Assembly (NCBI GenBank): GCA_910586705.1
Contig: CAJUJK010000015.1
Span: 35,494-99,493, forward strand
Reading direction: 5' to 3'
Origin: an uncultured Lachnospiraceae bacterium
Lineage (GTDB): Bacteria; Bacillota; Clostridia; Lachnospirales; Lachnospiraceae
Length of the DNA stretch: 64,000 nucleotides
In this document: positions 57,915 to 64,000 of the stretch, piece by piece
How positions within the stretch are numbered: position 1 is the stretch's first letter
How the letters are laid out: each line of letters begins with the position of its first letter
Position numbers and translations under genes: made by a program
The notes under the pieces: generated by a model
The model's input: the letters and a program-made list of their open reading frames with translations, nothing else
What the model was told of the DNA's origin: nothing
Database searches by the model: none

Positions 57915-58268
57915 ATGGCGAAACGAGGCGGATTTCCGGGCGGTGGAATGCCCGGCAATATGAGTAATCTGATGAAGCAGGCGCAGAGAATGCAGCGTCA
58001 GATGGAGGAGAGCCAGAAAGAACTTGAAACGAAGGAGTTTACGGCGAAGGCAGGCGGCGGTGCGGTGGAAGTTACCGTGACAGGCAAGCGCGAGGTGACG
58101 AAGGTGAAGCTTTCCGAGGAGGTAGTGGATCCTGACGATATCGAAATGCTGGAGGATCTGGTGATGGCGGCGGCAAATGAGGCGCTTCGCATGGCGGAGG
58201 AGGCAAATGCCGAAGTTATGAATAAGATGACCGGAGGACTCGGGTTAGGCGGAGGTCTGCCGTTCTAA
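57915..58268 (+). CDS. ybaB: YbaB/EbfC nucleoid-associated protein
   Basis: 117 residues, standard size. Gly/Met-rich N-terminus (GGFPGGGMPGNMSNLMKQAQ), coiled segment, then the core KAGGGAVEVTVTGKREVTKVK and the Gly-rich end. A dimeric DNA-binding protein of modest function in nucleoid organisation and recombination; position between dnaX and recR is conserved across bacteria. Confidence 0.96.
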   Translation: MAKRGGFPGGGMPGNMSNLMKQAQRMQRQMEESQKELETKEFTAKAGGGAVEVTVTGKREVTKVKLSEEVVDPDDIEMLEDLVMAAANEALRMAEEANAEVMNKMTGGLGLGGGLPF

Positions 58269-58334
58269 ATGTCCATTGGGACAATTCGGCATTATCAAAA
58301 AAATGCCTGACGAAAGGTTGAGAATTTTTCTGAC

Positions 58335-58931
58335 ATGGAACTTTACAGCGGACATATCAATAAATTGATAGAGGAGCTGGCGGGACTGCCCGGGATCGGG
58401 CACAAGTCAGCGCAGCGGCTTGCCTTCCACTTGATTAATATGCCGCAGTCGCGGGTGGAACGGCTGGCGAAAACGATTGTCGAGGCGAAGGAAAATGTCC
58501 GCTACTGTCAGGAGTGTTTTACTCTGACGGACAAAGAAATCTGCCCGGTCTGCGCAAATGGGAACAGGGATCACAGCGTCATCATGGTGGTGGAAAACGC
58601 GAGGGATCTGGCGGCTTACGAAAAGACGGGAAAGTATACGGGCGTTTACCATGTGCTGCATGGCGCCATATCTCCTATGCTGGGCATCGGACCGGGAGAT
58701 ATCAGACTGAAAGAGCTGATGAAGCGGCTGGAAGGCGACGTCACGGAAGTGATTATCGCGACCAATTCCAGTCTGGAAGGGGAGACGACAGCGATGTACA
58801 TCAGCAAGCTGATCAAGCCGACGGGAATCAGGGTTACGAGAATAGCCAGCGGCGTCCCGGTAGGGGGAGATCTGGAATATATCGACGAAGTGACACTTTT
58901 GCGGGCGCTGGAAGGCAGGGTGGAACTGTGA
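58335..58931 (+). CDS. recR: Recombination protein RecR
   Basis: 198 residues. HhH region LAGLPGIGHKSAQRLAFHL, zinc site CQECFTLTDKEICPVC (four Cys), and a TOPRIM domain (IMVVENARDLAAYEKTGKY, then YHVLHGAISPMLGIGPGDI). With RecO/RecF it helps load RecA on SSB-coated gaps. The annotated ATG follows a weak ribosome site (GAAAGG further upstream). Last gene of the dnaX group. Confidence 0.97.
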   Translation: MELYSGHINKLIEELAGLPGIGHKSAQRLAFHLINMPQSRVERLAKTIVEAKENVRYCQECFTLTDKEICPVCANGNRDHSVIMVVENARDLAAYEKTGKYTGVYHVLHGAISPMLGIGPGDIRLKELMKRLEGDVTEVIIATNSSLEGETTAMYISKLIKPTGIRVTRIASGVPVGGDLEYIDEVTLLRALEGRVEL

Positions 58932-59047
58932 TTTGCCAGATGCTGGATCAGCGTGCGCCGGTTATCGGATTCGTGGCAGGGAACATCTGGAAAATATGTC
59001 GTAATTACGGCAGTTAAAATAAACAAAGACGAAGGAGGGTATGGGAA

Positions 59048-60088
59048 GTGGGGATCGTAAAAGAGAAGTTCGGCACCATGAAAACGGGGGAAGAGATTTA
59101 TCTGTATACGTTGAAGAATAAAAATGGCGTGGAAGTAAAGATTACGAATATCGGTGCAGCGGTAGTGGAACTCTGGGTGCCGGATAAAAACGGAGAGTCT
59201 GCCGATGTGGTTCTCGGCTTTGACAAGGGGGAAGATTATTTTTCCAATCCTAGCTTTTTCGGCGTGACTATCGGACCGAATGCGAACCGTGTCGGCGGGG
59301 CAGCTTTTACCTTGAACGGGAAAGAGTATCATCTGCCTGTAAACGACGGGCCGAACAATCTGCACAGCGATATGGACGCCGGTTATCATAAGGGGTACTG
59401 GAAAGCGGAGGAAGACGGTGACAGTCTGAAACTCACGATTGAGGGCAAGGATGGCGAACTGGGTTTTCCGGGGAATAAAAAGGTTACCATGACTTATACG
59501 TTGACGGATGACAATGAGTTAAAACTCAAATATCATGCGACTTCCGATATGGATACGCTGCTCAATATGACGAATCATACTTACTTTAATCTGGCGGGGC
59601 ATGACTCGGGCAGCATCGAAGGTCAGTTCCTGCGGCTAAATGCCGCCAATTTTACACCGGTGCTTCCGGGGGCGATTCCCACGGGAGAGATTGCCCCGGT
59701 GGCGGGTACGCCGTTAGACTTTACCGAAAGGAAGCAGATCGGCAAGGAGATTGGCGCGGACAACGAACAGCTTAAACTGGTGCAGGGCTATGACCATAAC
59801 TTTGTGATCGACAAAGCCGACGGCACGATGCGGGAGGTCGCGGAGGCGGAGGATGTAAAGAGTGGCCGCAAAATGAAGGTGTTTACCAATTTGCCCGGTA
59901 TGCAGTTCTATGCCGGCAACTGCATTGCGGAACAGGAGGGGAAAGGCGGCGTGCATTATGCGCCCCGCACGGGCTTCTGTCTGGAGACACATTATTTCCC
60001 CGACAACATTCATCATCCCAACTTCCCGCAGGCGGTATTTGGACCGGGGAAGGATTATGAGTCGGAGACCATTTACCAGTTTGTATAA
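59048..60088 (+). CDS. galM: Aldose 1-epimerase (mutarotase)
   Basis: 346 residues, beta-sandwich GalM family. Catalytic His in MTNHTYFNLAGH (~178) with the earlier substrate motif GPNANRVGGAAF, and the catalytic Glu near the C-terminus in GFCLETHYFPDNIHHPNFP. It interconverts alpha and beta anomers of galactose, glucose and similar aldoses. GTG 59048 is the start: AAGGAGG is 9 nt upstream, and the nearby ATG 59041 is out of frame. It stands apart from other sugar genes here. Confidence 0.95.
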   Translation: MGIVKEKFGTMKTGEEIYLYTLKNKNGVEVKITNIGAAVVELWVPDKNGESADVVLGFDKGEDYFSNPSFFGVTIGPNANRVGGAAFTLNGKEYHLPVNDGPNNLHSDMDAGYHKGYWKAEEDGDSLKLTIEGKDGELGFPGNKKVTMTYTLTDDNELKLKYHATSDMDTLLNMTNHTYFNLAGHDSGSIEGQFLRLNAANFTPVLPGAIPTGEIAPVAGTPLDFTERKQIGKEIGADNEQLKLVQGYDHNFVIDKADGTMREVAEAEDVKSGRKMKVFTNLPGMQFYAGNCIAEQEGKGGVHYAPRTGFCLETHYFPDNIHHPNFPQAVFGPGKDYESETIYQFV

Positions 60089-60181
60089 CAGGGTATGCGG
60101 ACTGGCTCCGCTTGCCGCGTTTATCATATCATGCGTGAAAGTAAAATGCCGTCGTGTGCATAACACGGCGGTATTTTTTGC

Positions 60182-60404
60182 GCGCATAAGCAGAGTCGGA
60201 AAGCGACAGAGACAGGCTGCATACTGGTATGCAAGACTGTCTGTGGCGATTCAGGACGAGCAACGCGAACGAGAGATGCGAAGCATCTCGAGTCTGCTTA
60301 TGCGCATAAGCAGAGTCGGAAAGCGACAGAGACAGGCTGCATGCTGGCATGCAAGACTGTCTGTGGCGATTCAGGACGAGCAACGCGAACGAGAGATGCG
60401 AAGC
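60182..60404 (+). repeat. 120-bp tandem repeat with conserved hairpins
   Basis: Two copies with 120-bp period (60182-60301; 60302-60404, the second truncated), differing at only two positions over ~103 nt. Each copy has GTCG/CGAC, a GACAG/CTGTC stem enclosing GCATAC-TG-GTATGC (copy 1) or GCATGC-TG-GCATGC (copy 2), and a GAGATGC-GAA hairpin. The two differences are compensatory within one stem. Outer arms ATAAGCAGA/TCTGCTTAT close copy 1. The frames through it are artefacts of repetition. The rest of the 409-nt gap after galM has no gene. Confidence 0.85.
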
Positions 60405-60497
60405 TTGTGATCCACCGCGCCTTATGTCATATTTCTCGGGGGAATTATGGTATACTCCTCACAAAAGTAAAATATGTAACAGACGCAGGGGGAAAAG

Positions 60498-61562
60498 ATG
60501 GAATCCGGGTCGGCAGTTATTGGGAAAGAGGAAAAAAAGAAAAAGTATCATATTTATGTGGAAGAATATGTCCTGTCATATTTGAGACGTGAGTCCGATT
60601 CGCTGGAACTGTCCGAGATTTATTTTTACGGATCCCGTCAGGAGTTCGGCAGAAAACTCTATGTTTATGGGGCGGGGCGGGATAAGGGAATCGCCGCGTT
60701 TGCGGAGTACGAGCCGCTTTCCGAGCTGGTGTGCCGTCTGACGCAGGCAGGTCCCGTATTTCTTGTGCGGGAACCGGACGGGGAATACAGAACGACCGGC
60801 TTTCAGGTCTTTTATGACAATAATGAGGCGATGCAGAATTATCTGCTGGAGTGGACAGGCAGTACAGGTGGTAAGCAGACTGCGCAAAAGAGGGGGCTGC
60901 CGGAGATGCCGTCTGCGTCCGCGGCATTTCCGGGTGAAGAGAAAAAACGGACGCCGCACAGGGCCATGTCGGTACAGTTGTGTCTGATTCTGGTGGTGCT
61001 GGTAGCGATTGTTATTACTTCCACGGACAGCTATGACAAGATGGAGGAGCTAAACCGTTCCGCAAAGGAGGTCTTTTTTGCCATAGAAAATCAGGAGGCG
61101 GGGGATGATGATAACACGGATACAGAGGAGAAGGAAATTGTAATAGAGCGGGCGACAGATCCCTTTGCGGATATGAAGCAGGAGGAGGATACAAAAGCGG
61201 AAGCAGAGGAGCCTGCACAGACGCCGGATTCCGATGAACCTGTGGACGACCGGGAGCAGGAGGATGTGGAGCAGGCAGAGGGCGTGGAGCAGGCAGAGAA
61301 CGTGGAGCAGGCAGAGGACGTAGAGTCGGCAGAGGATAACGGCGCTAACGGGACAAGCGATTCCGACGACAATTCCGACACGGAAGAGGAGGCGCTTTCC
61401 AGAAACATAACCAGATATTATGAGGTGGAGCAGGGGGACACGCTCTATACAATCAGTCAGAAAATTTACGGGGATATTTCCAGTGTGGAAAAAATATGTG
61501 AAGTGAACCAGATTTCCGATCCCGACAAAATCCGTTTCGGGCAAAGAATAATCCTGCCATAG
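60498..61562 (+). CDS. LysM-domain membrane protein
   Basis: 354 residues. A cytoplasmic N-terminal domain (~15-125; KYHIYVEEYVLSYLRRESDS, LSEIYFYGSRQEFGRKLYVY) precedes one transmembrane helix (~159-177), an acidic extracellular linker with the near-repeat EQAEGVEQAENVEQAEDVE, and a C-terminal LysM domain (~308-354; YEVEQGDTLYTISQKIYGD, ICEVNQISDPDKIRFGQRII). LysM binds GlcNAc-containing glycans, so it likely links the membrane to peptidoglycan. The N-terminal domain is unassigned. GGGGGA lies upstream of the ATG. Confidence 0.88.
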   Translation: MESGSAVIGKEEKKKKYHIYVEEYVLSYLRRESDSLELSEIYFYGSRQEFGRKLYVYGAGRDKGIAAFAEYEPLSELVCRLTQAGPVFLVREPDGEYRTTGFQVFYDNNEAMQNYLLEWTGSTGGKQTAQKRGLPEMPSASAAFPGEEKKRTPHRAMSVQLCLILVVLVAIVITSTDSYDKMEELNRSAKEVFFAIENQEAGDDDNTDTEEKEIVIERATDPFADMKQEEDTKAEAEEPAQTPDSDEPVDDREQEDVEQAEGVEQAENVEQAEDVESAEDNGANGTSDSDDNSDTEEEALSRNITRYYEVEQGDTLYTISQKIYGDISSVEKICEVNQISDPDKIRFGQRIILP

Positions 61563-61617
61563 AAAAGTAGGTAAGGCTGTGGTATAATGTACGCGTTGGC
61601 AATGAGCAGTGCACAGA

Positions 61618-61669
61618 CATAGGAATAATTGGAGCGGGGAGCTTGCTCACCGAAATAATTATTCCTATG
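61618..61669. repeat. Intergenic inverted repeat
   Basis: Perfect 13-bp arms CATAGGAATAATT / AATTATTCCTATG with an inner GAGC/GCTC stem. It lies between the LysM and DUF5711 genes and is followed by a GGGC-GAA-GCCC mini-hairpin (61678-61688). It may be a terminator-like or REP-like element; no T-run. Confidence 0.6.
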
Positions 61670-61757
61670 GATGTATAGGGCGAAGCCCGCGAGGAAGAGA
61701 AACCGAAGGTTTATCGAGCAGCACGGCGGCAACAACTAGATTTGAAGGATACGACAG

Positions 61758-62966
61758 ATGGCAAATATCAGAGAATATTTCAGAAAAAGGGAAAAGCGGG
61801 AAAAGGAACAGAAACCGCTCAGAATCAGCTATCGGGAGAAGATCAAGAGCCACAAGTTCACTGTGTTTTACAGAGTGACCCTTGTTCTGACGCTTTTTGC
61901 GGCTGTGGGCGCTGTGGTTTTTATACAATGGAAGAACAAAGTTTATACGGAGAGTGTGGAACTTTCAAATGTGGAAATCAAGATTCCGTCCGATGCGCAG
62001 ATGATGCCTTTTTCGTCAAATCTTCTTACATATAGTAAAGATGGAATCAGCTGTATGGACACCAAAGGTAATGCGGTGTGGAACCAGACCTTTGAAATGC
62101 AGAATCCCATGGTGGATATCAACCAGAACGTTGTGGCGGTCGGCGATTATAACGGCAGAGAGATTTATGTGATGAACACAGAGACTGTGCTGGGCAATAT
62201 TACGACTAACCGGCCGGTACGTGATTTTTGCGTGTCCGCAGGCGGTGTAGTGGCGGCGGTTCTGGATGACACGAATGTCACTTTAATCTGCCTCTACGAC
62301 GCGAAAGGGACAGAACTGGTGCGTTTTCGGACAACCATGAAAGAGAGCGGCTATCCGGCGGAAGTGTCCATTTCGCCGAGCGGCGAACTTGTGTGTGTTT
62401 CCTATCTGTATGTGGACAGTGGACATATGAAATCCAGCGTGGCTTTTTATAATTTTGGCGCGGTGGGTCAGAATAATACGGACAATTATGTGAGCGGCTA
62501 TGATTACATAGACAGAGTGGTGCCGCTTGCGCGCTTTCTCGACAATCGTTCTCTTTTCGCGGTGTCTGACGACAGAATTATGTTTTTCGGCGGCGCGCAG
62601 AAACCGATGACCATAGCGGAGAAGCTGCTGGACGAAGAGGTACGGGGCGTCTATTACGGGAGTGAATATGTGGGGCTGGTCTTTAGCAGCAGGGAGAGCG
62701 GCAGCAGATACCGTCTGGATGTGTACCATAAATCGGGGGACTTTGTCTGCTCCATTGCATATGATATAGAATGCAGGGATATTTTGTTCCATGAGGATCA
62801 GATCATTATATATAATGAGTCTGACTGGCAGATCTACAACAGCAGGGGAATGCAGAAGTATGCCGGGAAATTTAATAAAACGGCGTTAATGCTGATACCG
62901 CAGAACGCGTCCTACACTTATATGGTAGTGACGCCGGAATCCATTGATACGATAGAATTGAGATAA
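61758..62966 (+). CDS. DUF5711-type membrane-anchored beta-propeller-like protein
   Basis: 402 residues. A basic cytoplasmic N-terminus, one transmembrane helix (~36-57), then an extracellular domain with repeating four-strand units (LLTYSKDGISCMDTKGNAVW, VVAVGDYNGREIYVMNTE, SPSGELVCVSYLYVDSG) suggestive of a WD40/PQQ-like propeller. I match it from memory to DUF5711 of Lachnospiraceae, function unknown. AAGGAT lies about 9 nt upstream. It is followed after 6 nt by the CvpA-like gene and probably works with it at the envelope. Confidence 0.8.
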   Translation: MANIREYFRKREKREKEQKPLRISYREKIKSHKFTVFYRVTLVLTLFAAVGAVVFIQWKNKVYTESVELSNVEIKIPSDAQMMPFSSNLLTYSKDGISCMDTKGNAVWNQTFEMQNPMVDINQNVVAVGDYNGREIYVMNTETVLGNITTNRPVRDFCVSAGGVVAAVLDDTNVTLICLYDAKGTELVRFRTTMKESGYPAEVSISPSGELVCVSYLYVDSGHMKSSVAFYNFGAVGQNNTDNYVSGYDYIDRVVPLARFLDNRSLFAVSDDRIMFFGGAQKPMTIAEKLLDEEVRGVYYGSEYVGLVFSSRESGSRYRLDVYHKSGDFVCSIAYDIECRDILFHEDQIIIYNESDWQIYNSRGMQKYAGKFNKTALMLIPQNASYTYMVVTPESIDTIELR

Positions 62967-62972
62967 ACCGGA

Positions 62973-63374
62973 ATGAGACAGGAAATGCTTACGTTCGCCT
63001 TTGCGGCGGTTGTACTTTTACTATTTATATGGAGAATACGTGGCGGATACGCCTGTGGTCTGATGCAGGAAATTGTCAATCTCTTGTCGGGGGTGATTTC
63101 TCTGGCATGTGTGGCGCTGGTTTTTCTCGCGGTCACCAGCGCGATGAACAAATCAACGCATATACTGACGGCGTGTATTGTCGCATTGATTTTGCTTGGC
63201 ATTCTTTTCAAAATCTGTCGTCTGATTTTTGCACCGCTGCTGGCGGTCGGCAGCATTTCCATAGTGAGCGGTATTAACAAAATGCTGGGTGCGGTAATGG
63301 GTGCGGCGGAAGCCTGTCTGCTGGCATATTTTTCCTATAAAGTTCTGGCTCACTTCGGAATTTATGTGCTTTAA
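62973..63374 (+). CDS. CvpA-family membrane protein
   Basis: 133 residues with four hydrophobic segments (about 7-22, 33-55, 63-90, 105-127) and the CvpA-like pattern RGGYACGLMQEIVNLLSGVIS. CvpA proteins are small envelope proteins; in E. coli needed for colicin V production, elsewhere linked to envelope stress. ATG 62973 or ATG 62985; neither has a well-spaced ribosome site, and coupling to the preceding gene is likely. Confidence 0.82.
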   Translation: MRQEMLTFAFAAVVLLLFIWRIRGGYACGLMQEIVNLLSGVISLACVALVFLAVTSAMNKSTHILTACIVALILLGILFKICRLIFAPLLAVGSISIVSGINKMLGAVMGAAEACLLAYFSYKVLAHFGIYVL

Positions 63375-63415
63375 ATCTTTCTGAAAAAAATTTCAAAAAA
63401 ATTCCTAAAAACCCG

Positions 63416-63444
63416 TTGACATCCAATTATTCTTCTGCTATTAT
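63416..63444 (+). promoter_or_regulatory. rRNA operon promoter
   Basis: TTGACA (63416-63421), 17-nt spacer, TATTAT (63439-63444), preceded by an A/T-rich UP-element-like stretch with A-tracts (63384-63410). Transcription would start near 63451, giving a ~230-nt leader. The leader contains AGAATGC-GAA-GCATTCT (63492-63508) and AGTTAAT/ATTAACT hairpins. A TTGACA at ~63546 has no matching -10. Confidence 0.88.
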
Positions 63445-63679
63445 ATGAAAGTCGCTTGTGCGAGATAGTTTGGCGCAGGACGATAACGCGAAGAATGCGA
63501 AGCATTCTCCGGGAGTTAATCCCGAAGGAATTAACTTCACGAACCTTGACAAATAAACAGTAATGCAACCTTGAAAAGATTCCAAGAGAAAATTTTCAGA
63601 AAAGTATCGGACGATACAAACAAACAGTAAACGAGGATACAAAAAGAAGCCAAGCTTGTTTTGAATCCGGATCAATATT

Positions 63680-64000
<321 letters not shown>

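Noticed and set aside
60182..60404. CRISPR-like array
   Set aside because: Only two contiguous 120-bp units with no unique spacers; no cas genes in the window.
63546..63575. Second rRNA promoter (P2)
   Set aside because: TTGACA is present, but the 17-nt-spaced hexamer CCTTGA is no -10 box.

Overview
The window (64 kb, about 50% G+C by eye) comes from a low-to-mid G+C, anaerobic, fermentative Firmicute, most likely of the family Lachnospiraceae (Clostridium cluster XIVa). The evidence is the first ~320 nt of a 16S rRNA gene at the right edge, a large clostridial-type SRP RNA, AAGGAGG ribosome binding sites with TTGACA/TATAAT promoters, a split transketolase, Ala/Pro/Glu linkers after lipoboxes in sugar-binding lipoproteins, and the gene families present. 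There is no phage, integrase, transposase or CRISPR array; it looks like ordinary chromosome with a few accessory islands.

Left part (1-14.6 kb). The end of one chemotaxis receptor, a small membrane protein and a complete receptor are followed by a pentose block: a ChvE-GguA-GguB type monosaccharide ABC importer, an AraR-like GntR/LacI hybrid repressor, araA, an araB-like kinase, araD, both halves of transketolase and ribulose-phosphate 3-epimerase. Together these import L-arabinose, convert it to xylulose-5-phosphate and feed it into the pentose phosphate pathway. Palindromic operator-like sites lie around the araA promoter and, as an inverted pair, around the chvE promoter.

Middle (14.6-27.3 kb). 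A DUF4143-type ATPase and a MATE exporter on the minus strand, a BlaI/MecI-like repressor, a SEC-C-tagged methionine aminopeptidase, an unrecognised three-gene envelope/secreted cassette (19.7-22.7 kb), metG, an alpha/beta hydrolase, a small secreted helical-repeat protein and D-lactate dehydrogenase.

27.6-40.4 kb. An 8.6 kb reading frame encodes a 2856-residue surface-type repeat protein that lacks any visible signal peptide, Shine-Dalgarno sequence or anchor. It is followed by a GNAT acetyltransferase, an HD-GYP protein, a DUF624 membrane protein and a GGDEF diguanylate cyclase, so c-di-GMP making and breaking genes sit beside the giant protein.

40.7-52.5 kb. A family-1 sugar ABC importer (binding protein and two permeases, no ATPase), a CsoR-copA copper module in which CopA carries a C-terminal CopZ-like domain with its own internal ribosome binding site, an MsmX/UgpC-type ATPase that could energise the ATPase-less importer, a CdaR/PucR-type regulator, a Lachnospiraceae-type hypothetical protein and a radical SAM activase-like protein.

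52.5-64 kb. Housekeeping: SRP RNA, a frameshifted or truncated chemotaxis receptor, tRNA-Ser(CGA), tadA with a structured leader, a tiny ORF, pfkA, dnaX-ybaB-recR, galM, a 120-bp tandem hairpin-rich repeat, a LysM membrane protein, a DUF5711 protein, a CvpA-family protein, then an rRNA promoter and the start of 16S rRNA. Best candidates for something undescribed are the three-gene secreted cassette, the giant protein with the missing N-terminus, the dual-product copA/copZ gene, and the family of intergenic GCGAAGC mini-hairpins.
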